A DNA stretch of 64,000 nucleotides from Epiperipatus broadwayi (GCA_028023455.1 JAQFVV010000001.1:22957401-23021400), one strand, 5' to 3'; shown: positions 12,201 to 46,689, numbered from the stretch's first letter. Program-made: numbers and translations. The notes: generated by a model from the sequence alone, not told the origin.

Positions 12201-13268
12201 TTTTTAGCATATTTGCCCAATCGATTAGAATTTCAAAGAATGCAAAAATCATTCCCCACATTCTTTATAAAAATAAAAAAAATCTATATAACTCTAAATT
12301 GATTCTCTATAAATGATTTTAAATAAAAGAAAAAGAATCTTTAATTAATATCTTTATACTAATTTGTATAATTGGGATAAAAATATTTAACAAAATCCTA
12401 TCATAAAAAAAACACATACCACTTTCCCATTATGTTATAATTTACATATAACATTAAAAAAAAAAAAAAAATTGGTTGCTTAATGTACACGGGTTTCCAA
12501 GATATACAGTGACAGATTTCATTAAAAAAAAAAAAAGATAATACACTTTAGTAGTAAAATTAATAATATTAATAAAATAAATAATCTAAATGCATAAAAA
12601 TCATTAATATATCATAATATAAAATATCTTTATTTCTTAAGGATGTGCATATTTTCATTTGTATATGTATGGAGACAAAAAATATCTTCCCTATGTACTT
12701 AACTAACCTGTTATGTGTACTTGGAGTTATATTAATCATAAAAGATATAGACTCAGAAGTTAGAATAATTCCATTAAATAGTTATTTTAAATAAGTAATT
12801 TAAATATAAGAAAGCATCTGTTTAATGAAATAAATTGTTTAATAACTGTTCTAACAAAAAAATCAGTGATTACATTATTTGTTTTATCTAACAGAATAAA
12901 TATATAATTTTTTAGAAATGAAACAAAGATGCTTTCATTAATATAATGAAAGCTAATTCGTATTGTTTATTTTATATTAAAATATAATATTAAGGGAAAA
13001 AAATTAATTGAAAAAAATGTTTTCCTCTCTAATCCTAGAATATGATATTTATGTTTGTGAAAAAAAAACAGTTTATTTTAAGTTGTTACAAGATTTTTTT
13101 AGTTTTATTTTATGAGTCATACCTTTTTGAACAATACTCAAAAACTTGTAGAGTCAAGAAAAGAGCTGTTAGTAACAAGACTTCATGCCAGTTGAAATTT
13201 GTAACTGGGGAAAAAAATTACGCTGTTAGAATTCTTAAGATGACTAAGATTTGTGCATTCCTAAGAAT
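9210..13268. other. AT-rich non-coding sequence
   Basis: Contains an imperfect 35-bp tandem duplication ending GGAGATAACTGTAG (about 9931-10003), a TTA microsatellite (10261-10284) and TA runs. Frames at 9557-9793 and 11951-12316 have no recognisable domain. No gene supported. Confidence 0.5.
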
Positions 13269-13276
13269 CTGTAGAG

Positions 13277-14051
13277 CAGTGGTCTTCAACCACCTGGCCG
13301 CAGAAGTTTCCTGTCGGTCCGCAGCTAGACTGGCAAGAAAGTTTATAATAACAAAATAATAAGATTTTAAACTTTTAATTAATATGAACAATTTTTATTT
13401 ATTTTTTCATCACATTTATTAAAAAAAAAGAAACAGAACAAAAACAAAATCTAATCAATCAAACATAAATTAATTTGTTTTTCTATTTATCACAGATGGT
13501 TATGGGAGGGGGGGTAGAAAAAAGTTTTTTATTACACAAACTCCGGTTGTCTTTTGATAGCCAATCACGGCTGCTTGTCAGCGTTGTTAAAACAATAAAA
13601 TGTAACTTGACTTTTTTTGATCTCTTAAATTTTTTCTACTCTCTCTTTTAATATTTCATTTTTAGTGTTTTTTTTGGCTATAAGTTCTGTTTCTAACTTT
13701 TACAGAGTATTTCTCAATACACCCCCGCCACCCCAAAATAAAGTAAGATCAAAACTTTTGACTTTTTCAAGTTTCGTTTTTTTTTTGTTTAAAAATATGC
13801 CCACTTTTTTTTGGCCTATAAGGCAATATTTTTTTTGGCTTTATTTGTATACCATTAAAATACTAAAACTTTTTTTTTTAAAAATAAAAACACAAAAAAT
13901 AACTTTGGTGTCTATCTTTTGTCTCAGTGATGACAACGTATTTCTCAACCCCCCCCCCCCAATAAAAATTTATCTGTAAACTTCTGCTGGTCCGCAAAAT
14001 CTTATCCTTACTTTTACCGGTCCGCAGGTGTGAAAAGGTTGAAGACCACTG
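13277..14051 (+). mobile_element. hAT-type non-autonomous transposon, copy 1
   Basis: Perfect 15-bp terminal inverted repeats, CAGTGGTCTTCAACC, flanked by a perfect 8-bp duplication ctgtagag (13269-13276 and 14052-14059). Eight-base duplications and CAG...CTG ends are diagnostic of the hAT superfamily. 775 bp with no transposase frame. Subterminal GGTCCGCAG words occur near both ends, as in many hAT MITEs. C- and T-rich runs fill the centre. Confidence 0.93.
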
Positions 14052-14169
14052 CTGTAGAGCATTGCTGTTTTCCTGGAAATTGAATTGTAGCTGATGAATG
14101 TAAGTCAACAAATTATTAGCTATAGTATGGTCAATATCTGCCATCAATGAAGACATGTACACTCTAAAG

Positions 14170-14622
14170 CAGTAGTCTACAACCTTTTTACATCTGTGGA
14201 CATTAAAAATAAGGATAAGGTTTCACGGACAGGCAAAAATAAGGATAAGATTTCGCAGACCAACAGAAGTCTATAGATACATTTTCTTAAAGATGTAATC
14301 TGCTTAGCCTTAGATGAGCATAATTGTTATAATTGATCAAAACAACAATGTTAAATATACAAGATGAAGTTATATATATGGAGAAAATGTAATTCCCCCC
14401 CCCCCATAAACATCTATGATAACTAGAAAACTAAATTAATGTATGATTGATTAGATTTTGTTTTCGTTCTGTTTCTTTTTTTTTTAATTGGGTAAAAATG
14501 AGAGGAAAAAATAAATAAAAATTGTTTATATTAATTAAAAGCTTAAACTCTTATTATTTTGTTATTACAAACTTTTCTAGAGGCCAGACACTGGTCCAAG
14601 GACCAAGGGTTGAAGAACACTG
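14170..14622 (-). mobile_element. hAT-type non-autonomous transposon, copy 2 (same family, inverted)
   Basis: Ends CAGTAGTCTACAACC and (inverted) CAGTGTTCTTCAACC, flanked by the 8-bp duplication ctctaaag (14162-14169 and 14623-14630). Its left end matches the reverse complement of copy 1's right end (AAGGATAAG, then GACCAACAGAAG), and its right end matches copy 1's left end (AATAACAAAATAATAAGA), so it is the same family in opposite orientation. 453 bp; lacks much of copy 1's middle. Confidence 0.9.
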
Positions 14623-14630
14623 CTCTAAAG

Positions 14631-17600
14631 TAACACAAATATTATTTAGCTATATAAACAAGAGGCAGTTATTCACATATATAGATGAACATATAGATAT
14701 AAAGACAACTGTAATTATAAATGAAGAACAATATGAACTATATAGTATGATGTGTAGAATTTTAACTTTTTAAAAAAAGTAAATCCAGTGTAAAGGCATT
14801 GCTAGAAAATAATTTTATTTAGCTATCAATAGATTCTTTTAACAGAAAAGCAAAAGTATAAATTAAGTTTCATCTCAATGAATGCATTTAGACAAAAGAT
14901 AATGGAACTAAAAGGAAACGGTTTTGGCCCACTGCGAAATTTTAGTTATAGCCTGAGGAGAATCTAGATTAGTGTTTGTTTTCAAGAAGTGCAAAGTTTG
15001 TAAAATTATTATTTTTAAAAAAGTTTTGAAAATCTAGAATTGTTATTTTAAGTCCATTTTTAGAGAATTAAATCTTTTGATTAACAACTTTTATTATTAA
15101 AGAAAATCATGAATGTTTAAGTGATTATAGAGTTAAAAATTTATATCTGTAATCCTGCAGATGCAATGTATTGATAATTAAATAATTTTGATTTTATATT
15201 AAAATAATTCCGAGCTGGAAATTTTAGATTCTATTTAAACCATTCAAACTTTATTATGCTTTTATATTACTAATTATATATATATTTTCATATATAATTG
15301 CACTGTCTGTGTGCATATATTGCATGCAATCAGTATTTTATTATTACTTCTGCTAAAATGTGCACTCTAGAAGTATGGAAATGTTTATTATATCTAGAAA
15401 ATTAGTGCAACATAATGAAGCTACGATATGACTGACAACACAGTGGTAAAGACTGCAAATTGTGAGATAACGGAAGTTTCTCTGAAGGGAAAAAAATTAG
15501 CAGGTTAAATCAGAACTATAGATATAGATTTAAAATGTACAGAAGCTGAAATTAGTCACCCTAAGTAAAGGACTGGTTACAATTGACCTTAAGACATTTT
15601 CTGCTAAGTTATCTTATTGTGTATGCAACCTATTAATTAATGGAAACTAAAGTTAAATAAATTATATTATATAATTGCAATGTGTGAGGATAATTTATCC
15701 CTATATTAAAATTGTATTAATCACTTTTCAAAGTAAAGTGAATTTCACTATTATTTTATTATTACTATTTTCATTGTCAGCACAAGTGAATAAACTTATC
15801 AAGTTTTAAAGTTTGTTCTCGGTTATTTATTTAAAATTGATGCTTGCTCAGCTAATATTATTGAAAATACTCCCAAATACACAATTATAATTTAAGTTCG
15901 TCTGGTCCTTTTAAAATTGAATAAGAAACTAGATTAACATTTGTTGTCACTTCCTTCATGTTTGTGTATTTAAAAATAAATGTTTGTATTCATTTAAAAA
16001 AGAATTGATTAAATTATTTATCAAAATAGTATAGCAACATGTTTATATAGAATCAGCTTGAAAATGGTGTGACAAGGCTCTCACTTAACAAGGCTCCAAA
16101 TCCACATGATCTATATTTTCTGCAAAAATCAAAAAATAAAATATTTTATCACTTGCTAAACACAACTATTATTTTTTTTTGTCAAAACTATAATTTGACC
16201 TACAATGACTATCGTGTACAAAGCAAACAATTGTAGCACTGATTGTGCAGTAGCATAGATTTTTCAACTATGTACAACATGTATACTTAAATCACACAGG
16301 TTAGTAATTTTATCTATTAAATTAGAATTCACAAAAAAATGAAATTATGATGGTAACAATAACAAATTTGCAATGAAATAATATATAACACATTAGTACT
16401 AATTTGTGCAATTTTATGGCATCTATATTTTATTTTTCTTTTAAGCTTTTTTTTTTTTAACAAATTTTCATTCAAAGTGAATAAAATTTTCAATGGAGGG
16501 AATCATTCTAGACTTGGTTTATATATCTGAAAATTATATATATTTTTTAAATATCAAAATATTTTTTTATCATTGTAAAACACTTCTCCCCTCAAGAAAA
16601 CATTGCTCCAAGTTCCGCGTTTTGGGGGGCTAGCTCAGTGTTTGATTTGCTATTAACTTTTTATTTACAAATTTTAATTATTTTATTTATTTAATAAATT
16701 TTGTTTTATATTTAATTAAAATTTAACTGTTTGTCTCTCACCTCATATATATATTTTAATCCATTCATCTTGTGCATACATATTGTTCATATACTCTCAA
16801 GTCTTTTGTTTGATGTGGAGCTACATATCCAGGAATAATGATGAATTATGTTTGTGCATTCTATATTATTCTCTCATACAATTATATAGATGATGTCCAT
16901 TTATCATCATGATGATTTGTAACATTATCGTTAGTCATTTTATAAGTTAAAATCCACTTGCATAATAAAGTTGATCAACAAAAAATTTTAATGGTTACAC
17001 ATGAATAAAATTAGCAAATTTAGTATTGGTATGCATATTAAATAGAAGGATTTTGGTTTATATAATAATTATTTATAGTGTTCATATATTACAAAGTGAA
17101 TAATAATATTCAGCTCAATTATTTTATTTTATTTAAATTGCACATGTATTTTATATAAATGTGTTATGTATTTGTAATCATAACCTTTAACCATCATCAT
17201 TAATAATCATCAAGTAAATCTATTTTTTTTGTTGTTATATATTTGGCACGTAAACATATAACCAGAAATATGTTTAATACTTAGTTACATTCACGTCAAC
17301 TACCATCTTTTATCTATTACATAATCCTAAATATATATATTTCTAGTACATTAAATTTTTTTTTTCAGTTGTAAAATTTTCAAGACATTTAAAAATACAT
17401 GTGTGCTGTTACAGAAGAAAACTGGTTATATTACCAATATTTGCAGAATTTGGCAATTACCATGAGATAAAGTTTAACCAAATGAGAACTTTAATCAGAT
17501 TTGTAACTTGTTAAGATTTAACACATCCAGTATATGTTTAATGCATTCTTTTGATAAAAATTTCAACTGCAGAATATAAAGTTTCTTTAAAATAATTAAA

Positions 17601-18599
17601 TATGCAAACTTTTGCTTTTCTTTCAGTTAGTAATTTCTATAAAATAAAAATGTGCATATTCTTTTTTATTTTTATTTTAGCAGTATTGCACTCCAAAGTT
17701 GTATAAAAGTGAAATCTTATGTTTTATTAAGAGGATTGCTTAAATCTCCTTTTTTTCTTTTTTTGGAATTAGAATAGCTATACTCATTTAGAAGTGACTG
17801 TTTATCATTATTATTAATAATAAAATTAGATTATGCAAAAAATATATTGAAGACTTTTATCCAGATTAACATTTTTTTAAAAATAAATTTTCAATTGATA
17901 TTGGCCTAAGTTAATTTTAGATTAATTTTATTATATATATACACATACATGTTTATAAATAATTTATTTTTTAAATAATTCATTTTATATATATAAATTT
18001 TGATCCATTTGGTAAATTTATTTTTATTTAATACTAAGGGATAGATTTTATTTTGCAAAAATTATGCTGCATTTATAAATTAATTTTAGTCATAAAATAT
18101 TCTAATGTTGTAGTTTCCTATATCATTGACATTTAATTACAAAGCTTTGGCATGGAATTCAAAATTTTCAAATAGTAGCAAATTGTATTATAATAGGTAT
18201 TTTAATGCACGCTTATATATAATTACATGTACTCTTGTTTATAGTTGTAGGCTGAAAAAGTCAAGTGTTGTATTAATATTGATATTCCTAGACTACATAT
18301 AGATATTGAAACATGTATAACACATATTTAGTACTGTCTCTGCACTTTGAACTAAAAAATTAAAATATAAAAAAATTAAAGTGCCTTTTTTATTCGTTTT
18401 TTTTTTTTTAACTAACAGTTTTTTGAATTGTGGATAACTGAAGTCACATATATGGAGATTGCAATATGTGAATATACATTATGTGTATTTATGTACATAT
18501 ATATATACACACACCCACTACATTGTATTCACAAATATATATATAAACCTTCACTTACAAATGTATTTATAGTCCAAATGTAATAAATAATTCATATAT
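14631..18599. other. AT-rich non-coding sequence downstream of SRL
   Basis: No gene, RNA or repeat family recognised. TA-rich tracts near 17340 and 17935-18000 and numerous homopolymers. Confidence 0.5.
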
Positions 18600-18934
18600 T
18601 AAAGCTATTTTACAGGTCTGACAGTTCTTTACTTAGTCACATTTAATATATTAAGAATATTTCAGTGAATAAATATATTATAAAAGCAGCATTAAAATAA
18701 ATATAGAAGTAATTTTAGTAAAAGATAACATGAATTAGAAAATTTGTTCATTTGCAATGTCAATATCTCTACCAGCAGTATTTATTAAGTACTAGTTTTA
18801 TAACTAGTACTAACCGAGATCATTTATTTTCATCTTTATAATTATAATATAAAATTTATAAATGTTTTTACCATTGTTTTAATTAATTTATTTCAGCATT
18901 GTTGCAACAATGATTTATAATTTATTATTTTCTG
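18600..18934 (-). other. SRL: SRL 3' UTR and possible poly(A) signals
   Basis: No coding potential. Sense-strand AATAAA hexamers (TTTATT on the plus strand) occur near 18921, 18826 and 18779. The first is too close to the stop codon to be convincing. The transcript end cannot be fixed from sequence because the DNA is so AT-rich that such hexamers occur by chance. Confidence 0.3.
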
Positions 18935-40105
<21,171 letters not shown>

Positions 40106-40139
40106 CTTGAATGAAGAATTGTGGGATTGTAATTATCTT

Positions 40140-41400
40140 TCTTTTTTTTTTTTTTCACTTTTCAATGAAATGGTTTTATCCTTTTCTTGCAAAATGATTA
40201 TTAAAAGATTTACTTTATCTTTTTTTTTTATAAAAATAATAATAATTTGAACGAATCGTCTTAACCTTATTAAGAAAATCTTTTCTTAATATTAATAATT
40301 TATTAGTAAAGTTTACATAATAGTGTATTTTTTTAAATATAAATTCAAAAAGAAAACTAATGTTTAATTTGGTTCTAATAAGAAAAAAACAATAAATAGT
40401 TAAACCTGTACAAATGACCATATTATTTAAATATTTAAAAAAACCATTACTTACGTTTATGTGTATATATTTGAGCAGTGGTGAGAATGTTGGACTTTAA
40501 AACAGTTCTTAGATCGATTCCAATTTGAGAAAAGTAAAAAACAATCTCATTTAAATTATTATGAGATTGTTATGATTAGCTTATCACTTTAGTTCAACTT
40601 TGTATTTGGTTTTCGTGGTTTATTATCTCATTGCAGATGATTCTTTTTTTTAATCATTTTTCTAATATCTTTTAATTAATTTGATCTGATAGCATAATCG
40701 TAATATAGTTGTAATTCAAACATTTGAGTTTAATCAAAAGTTCATTTTTAATCAGATCGTGTATTTACTTAATAATGAATATTTCTCTAGTGTAATTTTC
40801 ACCATACCATTCAGGCAAGGTAAGTTCTGGTTTCTATCCGCTTTTAACACCTTGTGTAGTCATAAACATGAAAGTCATGTGAAAAATATCTACGATCCCC
40901 AAAATGCACATTTTGAACTGAACCAGCACTCATCAGTTGGCCCCTACAATCTCTTACACATATCTTTATCATTATTCAGTATATACATAGATAGAAAATT
41001 ACCACAATTTAATTGATAAGTGTCATATGTGTTGCCCTCACAATTTTGACATAAATCACTGAATGAAAATATATTAATTTTTATTAGTCATTCATTAGAC
41101 TAGAGATTATTCATTATATTTATTATTGGATAATCTCCAGCAATAAAAATTATTAATATGGATTTACTTGGTTGGTTTCTTAGCTTTCCATAATACTTTT
41201 AATTCTTTATTACCAATTTAGTTTAAAAGCATCAATTCTTTTTTTTATTTTTTTCAACTTTCACACTTGTAAAGAGATTTCTGGATTTTTATTTTTAAAA
41301 TATATTCCTTGATCTCAAAATTTTTGTTAGACTTTTCATTGTAACCTGTTTATTTTTAGTCTGCAGTAAACTTTTCATGGTCTAATCCTTTATTATTAAT
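40140..41400. other. SRL: Region upstream of SRL
   Basis: Should include the SRL promoter or an intron between upstream non-coding exons and the start codon. No convincing TATA or initiator on the minus strand within 500 bases. A copy of the repeat described at 41405-42100 (CCCAAAATGCA, then GAACCAGCACTC) lies at about 40898-40938. Confidence 0.4.
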
Positions 41401-41404
41401 GTAC

Positions 41405-42100
41405 TTAACAATCTCCATTCCACCATACATTCTTGAAACATATAAATAAAGATACATGAAAAGACAAATTACCATCAAAATGTATTTTGTATTATTGAAC
41501 CAGCACTCGCCAATTGGTCTCAGTCACAATAGATTTACCCCATATGTATGCATTTAATTTAATTTTTTTAAAAATAGATATATTAATCTTTAACTGGTTT
41601 AAAGTTTATATCTAGTCTAGGGATCTAGTCTAATAAATGATTAATAATAATTTGATGTGTTTATCTAAGCTGGATCATGTTAAAGTTATGGGTTTAGTAA
41701 ATTTTGACACTTGTTATAATTTACTATTAGTGAATAAAGATATATGTAACAGATTATGATTTAGACCATTTCATGAATACTGGTTCAGCACCGAATGCAT
41801 TTTGGGGGTCATTTATCTTTTCATGTGTCCTTATTCATATATTTCAAGAATGTGTGGTGAAATGGAGGTTATTAAATACATTTATAAAAGATGTTACATA
41901 TTGAAATAGAGAAATGGAGTTGAATTATTCCATTTAATTTAAGAAATATATATTAATTTTTAACTGGTTTTAAGTTTATATTTGGGCTAGGAATAAATCT
42001 CTAGTTTAATAAATGATTAATGATAATCATTGATGTTTTTATCTGAGGTGGTCCATATCAAAGTTATGAGTGAAATAAGTTTGGCACTTATAAATTAAAA
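41405..42100. repeat. Mosaic of inverted and direct repeats
   Basis: Arm A (41405-41512) is repeated inverted at 41783-41876 (CATTCTTGAAA/TTTCAAGAATG, GAACCAG/CTGGTTC). Segment B (about 41578-41725, TTTAACTGGTTTAAAGTTTA) is repeated direct at 41945-42095. The arrangement A-B-A'-B is not a simple hairpin. Non-coding. Confidence 0.65.
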
Positions 42101-42977
42101 TGTAAGAAAGTCAAAAATTGTTGATAACGTATGTTTTCACAATTATTTTTAAAGTTAGATACTATGTGAATCATTATCTTGTCTTCATATTCAATCATAA
42201 TCTCATTTATATTTTTTGTTATAATCTTAATTTTTCATTATATTTTTTAACTTTTTTTTTTACTATCAGTAATAAATATAGAATTGTCAGTAATTTAAGA
42301 TTATGATATTATGCTTCTCACAAAATAAATGAAAAAAGATTGACAATATGCAATCATATTCTAGTAATGATTTCTATTCCCAAATAGATTCCTTTCAAGA
42401 ACAATGACATGATTTTATAATTATAGGATTGCTTTGTTTTTATTTTTTTATGACCATATAGTTCTTCGTAGAGATTTCGTGATATTGCTAAAACAACCCC
42501 CCTCCCCAATGTCAAAATTATGTTTATATTGAACAGGATTGAAATCCGATTCAATGGTGTTATTACCAAAAAAAATTTATTAAGCTTTTAATTTTCATTA
42601 AACGTTTAATGTTTAAATTTTATTATTATTTAAAAAAGAATACGTGTATCAAAATACACAAGCGTTTATATGTAAAACGCTTCATTTCAGTGTTTATCGA
42701 TTTATTTTAAAATAGTTTTCTTATACCGCCTGTTTTTACTTTAAATCAATTTGATTTAAAAACAAGCTGGCTAGCTAATTGCATTCCTGTTGCTTTTATT
42801 TTAATTATTGTAGATTAATTCTAAAAGCGGAGATTTGATTTTTTATGTAGTTGTTTTCGTTTCAATAATCCCTGGGTAGAATTCTTAGATTAGATTGAGC
42901 GGGAGATTAATATTTGCCCTGCCTAAGGCGTAGAAATTGGACAACAAGGAAAATGTTTCGTGGGAAATGGAGCAATG

Positions 42978-42986
42978 TATAAATAG
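42978..42986 (+). promoter_or_regulatory. Candidate TATA box
   Basis: TATAAATAG preceded by a GC-containing context (GAGCAATG) and followed by CCCCG, with a possible initiator A at about 43007. Plus strand, so it would drive transcription away from SRL. Confidence 0.4.
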
Positions 42987-44576
42987 CCCCGAAAATTTGG
43001 AGTGTCAATTAATTCAGGATTCTTAACTAGACAAGCTGTTTCTCAAGTGAAAGTTTATCTAAACGGACATTTAAATTCTTAAAAGAAATCCTTTTGCTTG
43101 CAACAAGATGAAAAATACTATACGTGTCATCAGCACCAGAATGGCTTGCTAATTTAACAAAAGATGAATCCCTAACTTCCAAATTTGCTCCAGTAATGCC
43201 TTAAACATCTAGAAGAAGCCGGAACCTCTACCTTGCCGCTGTCTATGAACTTGAAATGAATTAGAATAATAGTGCGCACTCTAAGTGAACATTGTTTTAC
43301 CGAAAGGTAACTATTTTCTTTTTTATTCTTCCTAAGGTAACTTAATGCTCATTAAATCTCCGCTCAGTCTAATTAAAAATGTGTATTCATAAGCTTAAGT
43401 AATTTATATAGCCTCATATTTAATATTTGCTGTGTTTTCTAATATTTTGTAGTGTGTCTAGGAATCTTAGTTTTAAGATTCCAAGTTACTGTCAATTTTT
43501 GTTTATTGGAGAGTGACGAGTGAGTTTTCTATTTTTATGTAAGACTTTTATAAATACTTTGGCAGTCGTGCCTTTTAAATGCTTGCCTGTAATTATGTTA
43601 TTAGTCACTAATTAATTCTAAACTCTGTGTTTGCCCTATTGCTAAACCGCCGAAAATCTTTTGGCTGGCGACTTTATTTCCGCAGGTGGAGATTTCGTTT
43701 CTAATATCTCTAAAAGCGGAAATTAGAATTGTTCTTCTTTGTAATTTTATAAGTCGTCAGTAGGAAGATAAAAATTTATCCCTTTTTTTAAATTACAGGT
43801 GAGCGATACTTTCGTACTGCTAAAGTATTTAAAACTTTTAATATTTTCATACTAATGTGCACTCTCCGATAGATTTATTTTTGTATTTATTATGTGTGCT
43901 TTAGATTTATCAGAGAATGTATTTCAGCATTTGTTTGTAATTCATTTTCTTTAATTGCTGGGGCAGATGTAACTGGTTTTCTAATAATTTACTTGTCTCT
44001 TATTGAGACCTTTAATTATTAATTTTAGAGTAATTTTCGCCAGTCGTTTGGCTGGGATTCACCAGTTTTAATTGTTTTACTCTGTTTCAATCATATTTTT
44101 CGGTTGTTCTTGAGGTGGATCAATCACTGTTATTTTAAACGTAGTAATAGGTACAGCTCATACCGACATAAGGACATTCAGGGTCTGACCAAATTTTGGA
44201 TCTTGAAAAGCTTGTTGGCGCTTTTCTTTGATCTGTTTCAAGAGCGTATTGTTTGAATATCTGAAAGTGAGGACCAATGTTTGGATGAATCCTCGGCTAA
44301 ATAAAATTTGCTTCTTCCCTTTATAATTCATTTATTAGAAGATCGGTCGGTCTGTCATAGCTTTGCTGTTCGTATTTCTGGTACACGCCTGAGTTAACCA
44401 TATTTATTGTGTCAATAAATTATACTTCATAATTTATTTTCTCTTAATAAAATTTTAGAATTTGTTTAAACTTAATTTGGCTGACGTTTGTCTCTGTGCT
44501 TTTGTGTCAATTGTCTAAACAATTTAAGATCTCTTGTTTCTCCCTGAGTCTAGTCGGCACAAACTATCATCATCAT

Positions 44577-44650
44577 CTATTCTGATCACAGTAAATAAAT
44601 TTTCCAGACACATAGTAGTCTGGTGGCGCCCTCTGTATCAGAATAGATTG
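44577..44650. other. Nested hairpin
   Basis: Outer stem TCTATTCTGAT/ATCAGAATAGA, inner perfect stem CCAGAC/GTCTGG directly followed by TGGCGCCCTCTG. The TGGCGCC word resembles a tRNA-Lys primer binding site, but no LTR boundary (TG...CA) or gag-pol frame supports that. Confidence 0.45.
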
Positions 44651-44889
44651 AGTATCCGACACAATATATTTGAAGCTTTTGTTTTCTTATACAACTTTTT
44701 TACATCTTTCTTAACTCTTTTTAGTACTACTTTATAGAATTTCAGACATTAAGTTCTTTCAAATGAGTCACTTAAATATTTTCATATTTCCCCCTTTATT
44801 AAAAATTTATTGTTACTATTTCTTAGCAGAATATCAGTTGGTCATCTTCAAAGTTAATTACTGTTAACATTTAAAATGATTTTCAATTT

Positions 44890-45330
44890 GAATTTTTTTA
44901 AGTATTTCTGAAAATTAGGAATATAAACTTTTGATTCCATCTCTTAATAGCTTTTATCTTTTTAGCTTTGCATTTTCATATATTTTTTATCTCACTAATT
45001 AATGATTATTTTCTGTTAATCAATCATAATCCATCCTTGTTATGCTTTCATTTGATCCTATGATTTTTTTCTGCTTTGGATTGTTCTCAAAAATAAAAAA
45101 ATTAATTCTTAAGATGAGCATTTTTTTCCTTCAGAAAATTCAGTTGTGTCCACAGTATTTTTATCTTTCAATAATTTTCCAATTTTAGCATTAGAATCTC
45201 CTATAACAATTTTAAAATGTTGAATCTGATCAAAAAAATTCTGCATATTTCTTTATTAGAATGAGAATTTGATGGAGTTTAAACACAAATTATCTTCATT
45301 TGTATATGCTATTAAGCTGAAAAATTAATT
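44890..45330 (-). mobile_element. LINE endonuclease-domain fragment
   Basis: Minus-strand frames give IICV-TPSN followed by VIGDSNAKIGKLLKDK, matching the LINE AP-endonuclease order VYAPT...GDFNAKIG, then NESITRMDYD (cf. T-NEIDYI). Phe-to-Ser in GDFNA and several stops show decay. Confidence 0.6.
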
Positions 45331-46685
45331 TTTTCTATATGCCATTAATCTCTACATTGTTATATTTTCATCTTTTATTTATAATAAAGTTTGTATCCAC
45401 TTTTCAAATCAATTATTTCTTCACATTTTCTTTTAACATATTATAAAATTCATCAATCTTTCAACATCAAATGGTAGCCTAAATCCATAATGAATTGCTC
45501 ATGTGCTGTCAAAATTTTATTAGTGGCATTTTTTCATGTCTATAATAGCAAATAAAATATCTCATGTAGTATTTTGTTTTTTCATCTCAACTGGCTGTGT
45601 AAGCAGGTCCAATAATATTTAACTACCACTTTCTGATTTTAATGACTATTGTAAGTTGTAAACATTATTTTGACTATAACTAAGGAGTAGCAGAATTATT
45701 TAAAATTCAATAGCAGAAAAATCTTTTAGATCAATGATAAAAAAATATATATGAAAAAAAAAAAGTATTTTTTTTTTTACATATTTTTAAAATTATCTAT
45801 ACCAAAATAGTAAATGCTATTATATTTCACCCAAAAATACTTTGTTAAATATAACAATATTCCAATTTTAGAATCATTTAAGTAATTTGGTTCCAATTAA
45901 TACATAGTATTTTTATTTTTTTTAGAATCTAGATCTTCATATTTTAAGATTATAAAGACCAGATTTATATTTATTAATTTATTGCACATTTACAAAATGA
46001 ATTGAATTGTTATTTTTGACTTTCTTATCATATGTTTGAGATTTTTCTCATTATTATTGCCACCAATTTACTTCTTGTTATAGTTGTAGAAAACTATTAA
46101 ACATCTTATGGACAAACTGCTTGGTATTTCAAATTGAAAATTATATTTTATTGGTTATTTATTAGATTATGCTTTTATAATTAAGAATGCTCTGAAGTAA
46201 TATGCACTACTTTTTCTTCTGAGTTATTTTTGTTTTTTGTGATGCATCTATATCTATTTCCAAAACTACTTCTTTTAGGTACAGACATAAATTGCATGAT
46301 ATACATTGTATTTTGGTTAATCTTTATATTAAATTTTATTGGCAGTTATTATATATCTATAACTATAATGTAGTTAAATAATATAATGTTATTTTATTTT
46401 TAATTATCATTAGTTTTTATAATTTTCCATTTCTGTTTAATAAAATTCCTGCTATATAAGTCTAAAGCTTTTTTTTTTTTTTTGACTACACACAAAAGTG
46501 ATGATAATCATTGTATTTTAACATCAGCTATAATAAAATTTGACTTCTGGAAAATTTTATTAATATTCCTGAATTTTACATGTGGTTCAAAGCATTCTAG
46601 TAACCTTGATGTTATTTATAGGAATTTCTTTATTTAAAAACAGATTGAGTAACTAGATGATGTAATACTACTACCAAATAGTAAT
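45331..46685. other. AT-rich non-coding sequence
   Basis: No domain or repeat recognised with confidence. May include further LINE remnants too eroded to read. Confidence 0.4.
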
Positions 46686-46689
46686 AGTT

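Larger units (their letters stand above)
42650..44765 (+). other. Less AT-rich non-coding island with a TATA box
   Basis: Visibly richer in G and C than the neighbouring DNA and almost free of long homopolymers. Has TATAAATAG (42978-42986), an initiator-like TCAATT about 28 bases downstream, recurring CTAAAAGCGGA words (42822, 43709), a splice-like TTACAG|GTGAG (43794-43804) and AATAAA sites (44301, 44414). No long open frame and no protein similarity I can see. Could be a promoter with a non-coding transcript, or a large LTR. Neither is shown. Confidence 0.4.

Noticed and set aside
11951-12316. 121-codon plus-strand frame, the second longest in the window
   Set aside because: AT-rich K/I/L/F composition, no domain, no plausible splice partners or context.
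13878-14162. Minus-strand 94-codon frame
   Set aside because: It runs across the terminal repeat and poly-C tract of the hAT MITE; no transposase similarity.
44630-44645. TGGCGCC as an LTR retrotransposon primer binding site
   Set aside because: No TG...CA LTR pair, no gag-pol frames and no target duplication found on either side; reported only as an unusual hairpin.
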